Shown piece by piece: positions 35,909 to 44,504 of a stretch of DNA of 64,000 bases; positions within the stretch are counted from its first letter, which is position 1; each line of letters starts with the position of its first letter. The notes beneath the pieces were generated by a model. It searched no databases, was not told where the DNA came from, and saw only the letters and a list, made by a program, of their open reading frames with translations. The position numbers and the translations under genes were made by a program. The DNA lies in the NCBI GenBank assembly GCA_042140185.1, contig CP159477.1, forward strand, positions 1,488,001 through 1,552,000, in the 5' to 3' direction. The stretch comes from JANSXG01 sp024743075 (lineage in GTDB: Bacteria; Planctomycetota; Phycisphaerae; Phycisphaerales; UBA1924).

Positions 35909-37114
35909 ATGAAAATCCACGAATATCAGGCCCGCGACATCCTCTCAAACGCCGGCGTTCCGGTCCCGGCCGGCACCGTGATCGAAAACGTCGAGAACGC
36001 CGCGAGCACGTACAAGCAGGTCTCCAAGGAAGCCGGCACCGACCTCGTCGTGGTCAAGGCTCAGGTGTTCGCCGGTGGACGAGGCAAAGCCGGATTTGTG
36101 AAGCTCGTCCGCTCGCCTGAAGCCGCCGAGGAAGCCGCCCGCTTCATGTTCTCCAACAAGATGGTCAACCAGCAGACCGGCCCGGACGGCGTCGAATGCA
36201 AGAAGATTCTGATGGCCGCCGGCGTGGACATCGAGAAAGAGTTCTACCTCTCGATCACCACCGATCGCGCCACGCGCCGGAACATCCTGATCGCTTCCGC
36301 CGAGGGCGGCACCGAGATCGAATTGGTCGCCGAGAGCAACCCCGACGCGATCATCAAGGAACCGATCCATCCCCTGATGGGCCTGCAGCCGCATCAGGCG
36401 AGGCGCCTCGCGTACCGGCTGGGCTTCAAAGGCAAACAGGTCGGTCAGGCGGTCAAGATCATGATTGCGCTTGATACCGTATTCCGCGAGAAGGACTGCG
36501 AACTCGCCGAGATCAACCCACTGATCGTCACCCCCGCTTCTCAGGACCACCCCGACGGTCAGGTCCTCGCGATTGACGCCAAGTTCGGTTTCGACGGCAA
36601 CGCCCTGTTTCGCCACAAGGACATCGCGGCCCTCCACGACCCCTCAGAGGACAACGCCAACGAACTCAAGGCCCAGAAGTTCGGCCTGTCCTACATCCAG
36701 CTCGACGGCAACATCGGCTGCCTCGTGAACGGTGCGGGTCTCGCGATGTCCACCATGGACATCATTAAGCACCACGGCGGTGAGCCCGCCAACTTCCTCG
36801 ATGTCGGCGGCGGCGCTTCCGAAGAAGCCGTCACCGAGGCCTTCAAAATCATCCTCGACGACGAGGGCGTCGAGGGCGTGCTCGTGAACATCTTCGGCGG
36901 CATCATGCGCTGCGACGTCATCGCTCAGGCCGTGGTGAACGCCGCCAAGCAGGTGGGCTTTAATGTCCCGCTTGTTGTCCGCCTTGAGGGGACGAATGTC
37001 GAAGAAGGCCGCAAGATCCTTCAGGACGCCCAATCGGAGATCCCCACGATGCAGGCGGCTGACGACCTCGGTGACGCCGCCCAGAAGGTCTGCGGGGCGG
37101 TCGCTAGCGCGTGA
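35909..37114 (+). CDS. sucC: Succinyl-CoA synthetase (ADP-forming) beta subunit
   Basis: Converts succinyl-CoA to succinate with phosphorylation of ADP or GDP in the citric acid cycle. The 401-residue protein starts MKIHEYQARDIL, has the ATP-grasp strand VVKAQVFAGGRGKAGFVKL, the AEINPLIV ligand loop, DAKFGFDGNA, and a C-terminal LVNIFGGIMRCDVIA and LVVRLEGTNVEEG. All are family signatures. ATG 35909 follows AGGAAGC. An upstream ATG (35828) is inside the terminator T run and is rejected. The alpha-subunit gene sucD usually follows sucC directly; here a secreted protein gene follows instead. Confidence 0.95.
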   Translation: MKIHEYQARDILSNAGVPVPAGTVIENVENAASTYKQVSKEAGTDLVVVKAQVFAGGRGKAGFVKLVRSPEAAEEAARFMFSNKMVNQQTGPDGVECKKILMAAGVDIEKEFYLSITTDRATRRNILIASAEGGTEIELVAESNPDAIIKEPIHPLMGLQPHQARRLAYRLGFKGKQVGQAVKIMIALDTVFREKDCELAEINPLIVTPASQDHPDGQVLAIDAKFGFDGNALFRHKDIAALHDPSEDNANELKAQKFGLSYIQLDGNIGCLVNGAGLAMSTMDIIKHHGGEPANFLDVGGGASEEAVTEAFKIILDDEGVEGVLVNIFGGIMRCDVIAQAVVNAAKQVGFNVPLVVRLEGTNVEEGRKILQDAQSEIPTMQAADDLGDAAQKVCGAVASA

Positions 37115-37149
37115 GGTCTGGCGAGCGGCCAACAGCCTAAACTCCCGGC

Positions 37150-38148
37150 ATGGTACGCCTGCTTTGTTTCTGCCTGTTCGTCTGCCTGCTCGCTCCGATA
37201 GGGGTGGCGGGCTCGGCTGCGCCGATCGATCTTCGCCCCACGTTCACGGACGGCGGCGAGCGACGGTTCCGAGTGGAGAGCGAGAGCGTCATCACGCGCG
37301 CTGTCCCCGCGCTCGATGAGCGGATCAGCCAGACGACACGACTCACTTACTTCCTCACGCGACAGATCTCCATAGACGCGGATGGCAATCCGTCTGCGAA
37401 GTTGAGATTCGACCGGATCCGCTTCAAGACTCAGGCTCCAAACCTGCTCGGCGAGTTGGAAGATGTCGAGTACGACACCGGTCTCTGGAATCCAGAGACC
37501 GAGCAGGTTCAGGGCCGCGCGATTCTTGGCAGAGGCGAATTCATCGCGAACCAGTACGCAACGATCCTCGACCCGCTCATCGGCAAAGCGATCACGCTCG
37601 AGCTCTCGAAACTCGGATCGATCGAATCGGTTCGTATTCCACCGGAAGTCGGTGATGCCGACCTTATCAGTGTGGAAATGGTCCGCGATCGCTTCCTGCC
37701 CCTCGTTCAGATTTGTCCGGAACGAGAACCGGTGGAAATCGGCTCAACCTGGAAGCAGACCAGCGAGCAGGACTCCGGGCTGGGATTCGATGTCGTATCC
37801 GTCACGAGTTGGACACTCGAGGGTGCGTCGGCGGACCGTGCAACGATCGAGGTTCGGAACGATTTTTCCACCGGTGAGGTGCGCCGCGACACGGGCATTT
37901 CGCTCCGCGAATCATCCGGCAGCGGAACCGCGGTCTGGAATACGACCGAGGGTGTCCTTGAGAGCCTGGAATCGCGCCAGGCCATCCGGATGGCGGGCAG
38001 CCCTCCTGAACTCCGCGGCGGCGAACTCGAGCTGGTCGTGCGCTCCCGAGTACAGATCGATCGAGTCGAAGAGGCTTGGACGAGCGAGCCCCGTCCCGAG
38101 GCCCCCGCGAAGGAATCGACGCCGGCCGAGGAACCCGCCGACGCCTGA
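37150..38148 (+). CDS. Secreted protein of unknown function (DUF6263-like), copy 1
   Basis: The 332-residue protein has a signal peptide (LLCFCLFVCLLAPIGVAGSA) and then a beta-rich domain with alternating 'RRFRVESESVIT' and 'TRLTYFLTRQISIDADGNPSAKLRFDRIRF' strands. Later comes GKAITLELSKLGSIESVRIP and a C-terminal Pro/Glu-rich tail. It resembles DUF6263-type secreted proteins seen in Planctomycetota; function unknown. The next gene encodes a similar layout (GKQFRLIVDQHGTIERVEGL), pointing to a tandem duplication. It is 35 bases from sucC without a visible terminator between them. Confidence 0.65.
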   Translation: MVRLLCFCLFVCLLAPIGVAGSAAPIDLRPTFTDGGERRFRVESESVITRAVPALDERISQTTRLTYFLTRQISIDADGNPSAKLRFDRIRFKTQAPNLLGELEDVEYDTGLWNPETEQVQGRAILGRGEFIANQYATILDPLIGKAITLELSKLGSIESVRIPPEVGDADLISVEMVRDRFLPLVQICPEREPVEIGSTWKQTSEQDSGLGFDVVSVTSWTLEGASADRATIEVRNDFSTGEVRRDTGISLRESSGSGTAVWNTTEGVLESLESRQAIRMAGSPPELRGGELELVVRSRVQIDRVEEAWTSEPRPEAPAKESTPAEEPADA

Positions 38149-38198
38149 AGCGTCCCACAGGATCTTCCAACAATCGCCACTATGGTCACGGAGGCCCA

Positions 38199-39125
38199 AT
38201 GACGCGTGTTCAGAGTTACACTTCCTACTTGCTCCTCGCTCTCGCCTGCGTTCTGGGCCTCGGCCCCTCAAGCGCGGCTGATGCGTCGCCGCCGAACAGC
38301 ATCGATCTCTCGCTCAAACTCGACAGCGAACAGAATCACCGGTTCGAGTACTCGATCGAGTCAACGCAGACGATGAGCGCGTTCGGCCAGGATCAGACTT
38401 CGAAGGCCGCGATGAGCGCAGCCATCGATCTCGTCCGCCTGCCCGCTGAGTTATCCGATGGCGAGATCGCCGTCGGGCTGACCTACGCGCGCCTTGCCAT
38501 TTCAATTGACGGCGGGCAGGTCCCCGGAAACTTCGATTCACGAGACCCCGTGACTGCGGATCAGGGCAATCTCTACGCTCAAATCTGTCGGCCAATCGTC
38601 GGAAAGCAGTTCCGGCTGATCGTTGACCAGCACGGAACGATCGAGCGAGTCGAAGGTTTGGAAACGCTCGCCCCCGACGGTCTTGCGGGGGTGCTCTTCG
38701 CACAACTCTTCGGCCCCGAAGCGACCAAGGCGATGTTTCAGCCGCTGCTGCGAGTGCTCGATGACGGTCCAACGACCCGATCCATCGGCGAGGCGTGGCA
38801 GGTCAACCACCCCGCAGTCTCTTCCCTCGGCGTTCCGGAAAGCTCCGTGGAGTTCCGCGTGCTTGAGGTCCAGCCAGGGAGCGAAACCGCAGTCCTGAGC
38901 CTCTCCGGCAAACCCGAGGCCGAACTGCCCCGCGACGCCGCCGTCCTTCCGAACGTGGAGACGCGCGAATCCAAGCTTTCCGGCCGTCTCCGCTGGAACG
39001 GTCAATTGGGCATCCTCGAGTCGCTCGAGTCTGAGTCGGTGACGGAAATGGTCTCGGAGGCCCAAGGCATCTCGATTACCGTGAACTCGATTTCCACGAC
39101 CAGCGTCAAGCGCGTCAACCGGTAG
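38199..39125 (+). CDS. Secreted protein of unknown function (DUF6263-like), copy 2
   Basis: The 308-residue protein has a signal peptide (YLLLALACVLGLGPSSAADA) and the same order of beta segments as its neighbour: 'NHRFEYSIESTQTM', 'GKQFRLIVDQHGTIERVEGL', then 'SKLSGRLRWNGQLGILESLES'. Sequence identity to copy 1 looks low, so the duplication is old or the likeness reflects the shared fold. ATG 38199 is preceded by GGAGGCCCA. The last 11 bases overlap the end of the convergent dihydroorotate dehydrogenase-like gene. No enzyme motif is visible; a periplasmic or surface role is inferred. Confidence 0.65.
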   Translation: MTRVQSYTSYLLLALACVLGLGPSSAADASPPNSIDLSLKLDSEQNHRFEYSIESTQTMSAFGQDQTSKAAMSAAIDLVRLPAELSDGEIAVGLTYARLAISIDGGQVPGNFDSRDPVTADQGNLYAQICRPIVGKQFRLIVDQHGTIERVEGLETLAPDGLAGVLFAQLFGPEATKAMFQPLLRVLDDGPTTRSIGEAWQVNHPAVSSLGVPESSVEFRVLEVQPGSETAVLSLSGKPEAELPRDAAVLPNVETRESKLSGRLRWNGQLGILESLESESVTEMVSEAQGISITVNSISTTSVKRVNR

Positions 39126-39903
39126 TAGCGGACCTGCTGGCTTCTGCAATGGGTGTAAGCACGCGCTCCGCATGGGACTTCGAAAGGTAGCGGGGACCAA
39201 ACACCAGCGTCCCGACCGCCACGAGGTCCGCGCCGGCGTTGCGGTACGCGATCGCGTCTTCCGGACCTCTCACCCCTCCGCCCCCGATGATCCGCAGGTC
39301 GTCGACGCCGCGCTCCTGTGCAGTCCGTCGGATCTCACCCACGACCCGAAGCGAAATCGGGAGCAGCGGTCGCCCGGACATCCCCCCGGCCGGGACCGGC
39401 AGGGTGTTGCAGCAATGGAGCCACCGAACGCCCGCCTCGAGCGCGTTATCAACGATCTGCTCGTACCGCACCGGCGGCACTTTCGCGATCACCGGCAGCC
39501 CGGTCTCCGTAGCGCGACGGAAAAGGTCCGGCGGCCACGACATCTCACCTACATTCGGACAGGAGATATTGAGTTCCAGTCCCATCGGGCCGATTTCGGA
39601 AGCCCGATCGAGCAACACCCACCAGTCCTCGGGCGAGAAACCGTGGATCGAGAGCAGCTTGTCCTCCGCCCGAACCTTGCCCGATTTCACGGCTCGCCTG
39701 AGGTGGTCGATGCCGGGATTTCGCAGACCGATCTTGTTCACCCAGGCCCCCAGACGGGGGTAGTAGCGGACGGTCCGGATGATTCGCCAGAGCCTGCCCG
39801 CTCGCGCGGCGGCGGTGTAGGTGCCCAGAGTGGCGGTCGCGCATCGAGGTTGGATGTAATTTCCGAACGGCGCGGAGATGACCAGCGGCTTGAGAGCGTC
39901 CAT
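39115..39903 (-). CDS. Dihydroorotate dehydrogenase-like FMN oxidoreductase (short form)
   Basis: The 262-residue TIM-barrel protein has LVISAPFGNY at the N-terminus, GLELNISCPNVGEMSW with a Cys at the place of the class 1 active-site Cys, PVIAKVPPVRYEQIVDNA, and GGGGVRGPEDAIAYRNAGADLVAVGTLVF, the FMN phosphate site. These match dihydroorotate dehydrogenases, but the protein is 40-80 residues shorter than most, and the usual N-terminal helices are missing. It could act in pyrimidine synthesis or be a related FMN enzyme. ATG 39903 is chosen because upstream reading gives Arg-rich non-homologous residues. Confidence 0.75.
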   Translation of the reverse strand: MDALKPLVISAPFGNYIQPRCATATLGTYTAAARAGRLWRIIRTVRYYPRLGAWVNKIGLRNPGIDHLRRAVKSGKVRAEDKLLSIHGFSPEDWWVLLDRASEIGPMGLELNISCPNVGEMSWPPDLFRRATETGLPVIAKVPPVRYEQIVDNALEAGVRWLHCCNTLPVPAGGMSGRPLLPISLRVVGEIRRTAQERGVDDLRIIGGGGVRGPEDAIAYRNAGADLVAVGTLVFGPRYLSKSHAERVLTPIAEASRSATTG

Positions 39904-39959
39904 GGACCGGAGTGTAGCCGGGGCGGAATCGAAGACGCGCCATCGGCCCCTCCGGATGC

Positions 39960-39977
39960 GGGTAAGAGTTGCGTAAG
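39960..39977 (-). promoter_or_regulatory. Candidate Pho box upstream of phoB
   Basis: On the minus strand CTTACGC-AACT-CTTACCC forms two 7-base repeats spaced by four, the arrangement used by PhoB dimers. It lies about 150 bases before phoB and 57 bases before the divergent dehydrogenase-like gene. The match to the E. coli consensus is loose, so this is tentative. Confidence 0.3.
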
Positions 39978-40126
39978 AAGGCCGCCCTTGGGCTGCACGA
40001 AGCCGGCCATTGCGCTCAGGTCTTGTAAATCCGGCCTCCCCCCTCTGGACAGTTCGCGTCAGGAACCTACTGTTCTTCACAATGTGAGCGCCGGGCTCGT
40101 CCGGCCAACAGCGGGAGACCCGACCG

Positions 40127-40846
40127 ATGGAACGCCCTTGCGTGCTGATTGTTGAAGACGAGACGGACATCGCCCAACTGATCCAGTATCACGTCGAGCG
40201 CGAGGGCTACGCCACCAAATTGATCGCCTCCGGCAGTCAAGTTCAGGACGCCGTGCGGACCGCCCCGCCCAAACTGATCATCCTGGACATCATGCTTCCG
40301 GACCTCGACGGTCTCGAGGTGTGCAAGCGTCTCAAGCGAGATCCGAACACGGCGGAAATCCCGATCATCATGGTGTCCGCCCGGGGGGAGGAGTCGGACA
40401 TCGTCGTCGGGCTCGAGCTGGGGGCCGAAGACTATGTCACCAAGCCGTTCAGCCCACGCGTCCTGATGGCCCGAGTCAAGGCGGCCCTGCGTCGCCGAGA
40501 GACCGATGCCGGTGGACAGATCGCTCTCGCCAGCGGCGACCTCATCATCGACCCCGCCCGCCACACCGCCACGCTCTGCGGCGAGGACCTGGAACTCACC
40601 CTGACCCAGTACCGTCTTCTGCACTACCTCTCCACGCGACCGGGCTTCGTCCGGACGCGAGATCAGATCGTCTCGGCGGTCCGGGGCGAGGACGCCGTGC
40701 TGTCCAGCCGCGCCATCGATGTCCATGTGGCTGCGCTTCGCCAGAAACTCGCGGAGTACGGCGGGCTCATCGAGACGGTCCGCGGTGTCGGGTATCGGCT
40801 CGCGGAACAATGGGACCGCCAGCCCGCTCAGGGCTCGGTCTCGTGA
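40127..40846 (+). CDS. phoB: Phosphate regulon response regulator PhoB
   Basis: OmpR/PhoB-type regulator of 239 residues. The receiver domain (1-120) has Glu10/Asp11, phospho-acceptor Asp54 in LIILDIMLPD, Ser84 and Lys106 (TKPFS). The winged-helix DNA-binding domain (about 135-230) has LTLTQYRLLHYLSTRPGFVRTRDQI and RAIDVHVAALRQKL...GVGYRL. Its place directly before phoR and the pst genes identifies it as the phosphate-starvation regulator. ATG 40127 with GGGAG upstream. In the family, phosphorylated PhoB binds paired 7-base repeats; candidates lie upstream of phoB and of pstS. Confidence 0.94.
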   Translation: MERPCVLIVEDETDIAQLIQYHVEREGYATKLIASGSQVQDAVRTAPPKLIILDIMLPDLDGLEVCKRLKRDPNTAEIPIIMVSARGEESDIVVGLELGAEDYVTKPFSPRVLMARVKAALRRRETDAGGQIALASGDLIIDPARHTATLCGEDLELTLTQYRLLHYLSTRPGFVRTRDQIVSAVRGEDAVLSSRAIDVHVAALRQKLAEYGGLIETVRGVGYRLAEQWDRQPAQGSVS

Positions 40847-40884
40847 GCCGGCACGCGATGCCCGCCAAGCGGTAGTGTTCGCAC

Positions 40885-42318
40885 ATGGATAGCCCACGCA
40901 TCCGCCCGCTCTGGACGAGCCTCTTGCTGGTCCTCATCCCGGTCAACGCCGTCGGTGGCGGCGCGATCCTTCTCGTTGGCGTCGGTGCCGGCGTTGCGGT
41001 TCCGCTGTGGGGAGTTGTGCTCGGGCTGGCGACCGCCAATTGCGTCGCTGGAGCGATCTTTCTCTCGCGGATCGGCTCACGTCTCGCGGCAATCTCAGGC
41101 GGTGCCCGCTCGTTCATCGATGAGGGCCAGACCGCGACGATTGCCCACTCGCGAATCAGGGAGATTCGCTGCATCTCGGAGTCGCTCGATCAGATCCGTG
41201 ATCGCGTGGGACAGCAGGTCGACCTGCTGACCACTCAGCGCAACGAGCAGGAGTCCGTGCTCCAGTCGATGCAGGTCGGTGTGATCGCCATTGACGCTGC
41301 GCAACGGGTCCTCAGCATCAACCGAGTCGCCCAGGAAATGCTTGGGCTAACCGGAGCCGCCGCCCGCGGAAGGCGGTTCGCGGACCTCGTATCGCAGCCC
41401 GCCCTGCTGCGGTTTGCGGCCGATGCGATCGTTGAGCAAGGCGAGATGACCCGGGAACTCGAACTGCGTGAGGGCAACGCCCTGATCGTCCGGGCGATCG
41501 CCGGACGACTTCGCGACGCGAATGGGAAACGGGTCGGGTCGATCATCGTGCTGAGCGATGTCACCCATCTGAAAAAGCTCGAGAACCTGCGGACGGACTT
41601 CGCCGCGAACGTTTCCCATGAACTGCGCACACCGATCACGAACATCAAGGGGTACGTCGAAACCCTCCTCGACGACGGGCTGGGCGATCCCGAGCAGGCG
41701 AGCAAGTTTCTGGCCATCGTCGCCCGAAACGCGGACCGGCTGGGCCAGATCATCGACGACATGCTCGCCCTGACGAGTCTCGAGCGGGCGGATGTCGCCG
41801 ATCGGCTTGTCACGCAGCCGACTCCCGCCGGTGCCCTGCTCCACGCGGTCAGGGTACATCTGGAGCCCGAGGCGAAGCAGAAGAAGATCCCGATCATCCT
41901 CCACGTGTCAAAGTCGCTGTACATCGAGGCCAATTCGCGTCTCGCGGAGCAGGCGATTACGAATCTCATCAGCAACGCCATCAAATACTGCCCGACCGGG
42001 ACCAAGGTCACGGTCACGGTCCGGCAGGTCGAGGTGGAAGACGAACAGTTCGTCGAGTTCGAGGTCGCTGATGAGGGGCCCGGCATCGCGCCGGAGCACC
42101 TGCCGCGCCTGTTTGAGCGGTTCTACCGGGTGGACAAGGCCCGCAGCCGCGAATTCGGGGGCACCGGGCTCGGGCTGGCGATCGTGAAGCACATCGCGCT
42201 CGTCCACGGCGGGAGCATTCTGGTGGAATCGGACCTCGGCACCGGCTCGAAGTTCCGGCTCCGGCTCCCCGCGGCGACCGATCCGGAGAGCCTCGACGCC
42301 GAGTTCCCGTATTCCTAA
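40885..42318 (+). CDS. phoR: Phosphate regulon sensor histidine kinase PhoR
   Basis: The 477-residue kinase has two N-terminal membrane helices (about 12-32 and 38-60) with almost no periplasmic loop. A PAS domain follows (about 110-215: MQVGVIAIDAAQRVLSINRVAQEMLG). The HisKA domain has SHELRTPITNIKGYVETLL with phospho-acceptor His near 245. The HATPase has N box ITNLISNAIKYCP, DEGPGIAPEHLPRLFERFYRVD and GGTGLGLAIVKHIA. The lack of a sensor loop fits PhoR, which reads phosphate status through PstB/PhoU contacts, not an external ligand. It starts 39 bases after phoB and is followed by pst genes. Confidence 0.94.
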   Translation: MDSPRIRPLWTSLLLVLIPVNAVGGGAILLVGVGAGVAVPLWGVVLGLATANCVAGAIFLSRIGSRLAAISGGARSFIDEGQTATIAHSRIREIRCISESLDQIRDRVGQQVDLLTTQRNEQESVLQSMQVGVIAIDAAQRVLSINRVAQEMLGLTGAAARGRRFADLVSQPALLRFAADAIVEQGEMTRELELREGNALIVRAIAGRLRDANGKRVGSIIVLSDVTHLKKLENLRTDFAANVSHELRTPITNIKGYVETLLDDGLGDPEQASKFLAIVARNADRLGQIIDDMLALTSLERADVADRLVTQPTPAGALLHAVRVHLEPEAKQKKIPIILHVSKSLYIEANSRLAEQAITNLISNAIKYCPTGTKVTVTVRQVEVEDEQFVEFEVADEGPGIAPEHLPRLFERFYRVDKARSREFGGTGLGLAIVKHIALVHGGSILVESDLGTGSKFRLRLPAATDPESLDAEFPYS

Positions 42319-42324
42319 TCGGCC

Positions 42325-42342
42325 CTTAACACAATCTGAATA
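42325..42342 (+). promoter_or_regulatory. Candidate Pho box upstream of pstS
   Basis: CTTAACA-CAAT-CTGAATA is a pair of 7-base repeats spaced by four bases, 75 bases before the pstS ATG. It also fits the TTAACA-type half-sites spaced by five used by PhoP of Firmicutes. A TAT-like -10 element may follow at about 42355. Tentative. Confidence 0.45.
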
Positions 42343-42416
42343 GTGTGAGGGGACTATCCCGGCCGTTCGGGACCGGATGAGGTCCCTCGTAGGCCCCTTT
42401 CCACAGGAATCATGAC

Positions 42417-43403
42417 ATGCAAAGCAACACCAAAGCTCTCGCTTCCGTCACCGCGCTTGGCCTCGGCGCCGTCGCTATCGCCGCAACCGCCCCGGTGACC
42501 GGCTCGGTCAACATCGCCGGTTCCTCGACCGTCGCTCCGATCACGATCGCGGTCGCCGAATCGTTCCGCGATCTGAACCCTGACCTGCAGATCCAGAACG
42601 CCATCACCGGTACCGGTGGCGGCTTCAAGCGGTTCACCGTCGGCGAGACCGACATCTCCAACGCCTCGCGTCCGATCAAGTGGTCCGAAGTGAAGATCGC
42701 TCGCGAGAACGGCGTCGAGTTCATTGAACTGCCCGTCGCGTACGACGGCCTCACGTTCGTCGTCAACAACGACAACTACTGGTGCGACCAGCTGAGCGTC
42801 GAGGACATGAAGAAGCTCTTTCTCGAGGGCTCGAAGGTCAAGACCTGGAACGACCTCAACCCGAACTGGCCGAACCGCGACATCAAGATGTTCATCCCCG
42901 GCACCGACTCGGGCACCTTTGATTACTTCAAGGAAGTCGTGGTCGAGGACGGCAACATCCGCGGTGACGTGACCGTTTCCGAGGACGACAACATCCTTGT
43001 GAACGGCGTAGCCAACGAGGCCGGCGCGATCGGCTTCTTCGGCGTCGCGTACTACGAGGAGAACAAGGACAAGCTCAAGGCCGTCAACATCGTGAACCCC
43101 GAGACCGGAGAAGCGGTTGGCCCCACCCCCGATGCGATTGAAGCGGGTGACTACGCTCCGTTCTCGCGTCCGCTGTTCGTCTACGTGAACACCAAGTCCG
43201 CCCAGCGTCCTGAGATCCGCGCCTTCGTGCAGTACTACCTTGAGAACGGCGGCAAGTACGCCTCGCAGGTCGGTTACGTTCCGCTGCCCCAGAGCGTCTA
43301 CTTCCGGGCCATGCGGAACTTCCGTCAGGGCAAGACCGGCACGCAGTTCCACGACGCCGACGGCAACGCCGTCAAGGGCAGCGTGGTCGACGTCTACCGC
43401 TGA
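42417..43403 (+). CDS. pstS: Phosphate-binding protein PstS
   Basis: Periplasmic receptor that delivers phosphate to the PstCA permease. The 328-residue protein has a signal peptide (ASVTALGLGAVAIAATAP), then the phosphate-binding start VNIAGSSTVAPITIAV, GTGGGFKRFTVGETDISNASRPIK and TDSGTFDYFKEVV. All are PstS signatures, and the Ser/Thr and Asp/Gly positions that hold phosphate are visible. The mature region ends with an extra Lys/Val-rich tail. AGGAA precedes the ATG. It lies 98 bases after phoR and is separated from pstC by 123 bases that carry a strong hairpin, so PstS can be made in excess. Confidence 0.95.
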   Translation: MQSNTKALASVTALGLGAVAIAATAPVTGSVNIAGSSTVAPITIAVAESFRDLNPDLQIQNAITGTGGGFKRFTVGETDISNASRPIKWSEVKIARENGVEFIELPVAYDGLTFVVNNDNYWCDQLSVEDMKKLFLEGSKVKTWNDLNPNWPNRDIKMFIPGTDSGTFDYFKEVVVEDGNIRGDVTVSEDDNILVNGVANEAGAIGFFGVAYYEENKDKLKAVNIVNPETGEAVGPTPDAIEAGDYAPFSRPLFVYVNTKSAQRPEIRAFVQYYLENGGKYASQVGYVPLPQSVYFRAMRNFRQGKTGTQFHDADGNAVKGSVVDVYR

Positions 43404-43438
43404 TGCAGCGGACAGATGTTCGATTGTTCGATATTCTG

Positions 43439-43466
43439 CCGCCCTGGGGCCGACGCCCAAGGGCGG
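43439..43466 (+). terminator. Attenuator-like hairpin between pstS and pstC
   Basis: A 7-base-pair outer stem CCGCCCT/AGGGCGG encloses a 4-base-pair inner stem GGGC/GCCC. It lies 36 bases after the pstS stop and is followed by TGTTT. It could reduce read-through or protect the pstS mRNA, giving more PstS than permease. Confidence 0.6.
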
Positions 43467-43526
43467 TGTTTGCAGCCGCTGATCTGTCCTTCCACCCTCA
43501 CCTGATCCAACGATGGGAAGCCGGAC

Positions 43527-44504
43527 ATGAACACCCCATCGGGGCTTGAAGCGCCGAAACTGCCCGTGACTTCGCGTCGGACTCGGAGCGTGAAGCTCCG
43601 AAAGTTCCGCGAGTCGTTGATCTTCAGCAGCCTCGTGCTTTGCGCGGCGTTCTCGATCCTGGTCACCACCTCGATCGTCTACATTTTGTTCAGCGAGAGT
43701 TTTCACTTCTTCACTGAGTTCGAAGAGGTATCGCTCTGGGGCTACCTGTCGGGGCTGGAGTGGAACCCGCTGCTGGGGGCGGACAAGAAATTCGGCATGT
43801 GGCCGTTGGTCACCGGCACGCTGATGGTCACGGCGATCTCCGCGATCATCTCGCTTCCAATCGGACTCATCACCGCTGTGTATCTCAGTGAGTACGCGCC
43901 GACGCGTGTCCGCGCGGTTCTGAAGCCTGTATTGGAAGTGCTCGCGGGCATCCCGACGGTGGTCTACGGCTTCTTCGCGCTGGCCGTCATCACTCCAGCG
44001 TTGCGGTCCGGTTCCGAAGCCTTCACGGGCGACAAGATCTTTGAGTACTTCAACTCCACCTCGGCCGGTATCGCGGTGGGCATCCTTTGTCTGCCTACGG
44101 TCTGTTCGCTGTCCGAGGACGCCCTTCGCGCTGTTCCCCGGTCGCTCCGCGAGGGCGCGTACGGGCTTGGGGCGACCAAGTTCGACGTGTCGGTGAAGGT
44201 TGTGGTGCCCGCTGCTCTGTCGGGTGTGATCGCGGCGTTCCTGCTCGCGATCGCCCGTGCGATCGGTGAAACGATGATCGTAGCGCTCGCCGCGGGCGGC
44301 ATGGCCAGACTCGCGACCAACCCCGCCGACGGGTCGCAGACCATGACGGCCTACATGGTCCAGATTTTCCTCGGCGACGCCCCGCACGGCTCGGTCGAGT
44401 ACTACTCCAGTTACGCGGTCGGCGCGACGCTGTTCATCATCACGCTCGGTCTCACACTGCTCGGCAACTACATCCTCAAGAAGTTCCGCGAGGAATACGA
44501 ATGA
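43527..44504 (+). CDS. pstC: Phosphate ABC transporter permease PstC
   Basis: Inner-membrane half of the phosphate channel. The 325-residue protein has membrane segments near 37-62, 95-125, 138-160, 185-205, 230-255 and 290-315. The permease coupling loop EDALRAVPRSLREGAYGLGATKFDVSVKVVVPAALSG is the EAA loop that contacts PstB. VLEVLAGIPTVVYGFFALAV is a PstC/PstA signature. Length is typical. A 50-residue segment between helices 1 and 2 (SESFHFFTEFEEVSLWGYLSGLEW) is also typical. Its stop overlaps the start of pstA (ATGA). Confidence 0.94.
   Translation: MNTPSGLEAPKLPVTSRRTRSVKLRKFRESLIFSSLVLCAAFSILVTTSIVYILFSESFHFFTEFEEVSLWGYLSGLEWNPLLGADKKFGMWPLVTGTLMVTAISAIISLPIGLITAVYLSEYAPTRVRAVLKPVLEVLAGIPTVVYGFFALAVITPALRSGSEAFTGDKIFEYFNSTSAGIAVGILCLPTVCSLSEDALRAVPRSLREGAYGLGATKFDVSVKVVVPAALSGVIAAFLLAIARAIGETMIVALAAGGMARLATNPADGSQTMTAYMVQIFLGDAPHGSVEYYSSYAVGATLFIITLGLTLLGNYILKKFREEYE

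Noticed and set aside
42354..44387. 677-codon minus-strand frame
   Set aside because: It lies opposite pstS and pstC and has a composition typical of shadow frames.
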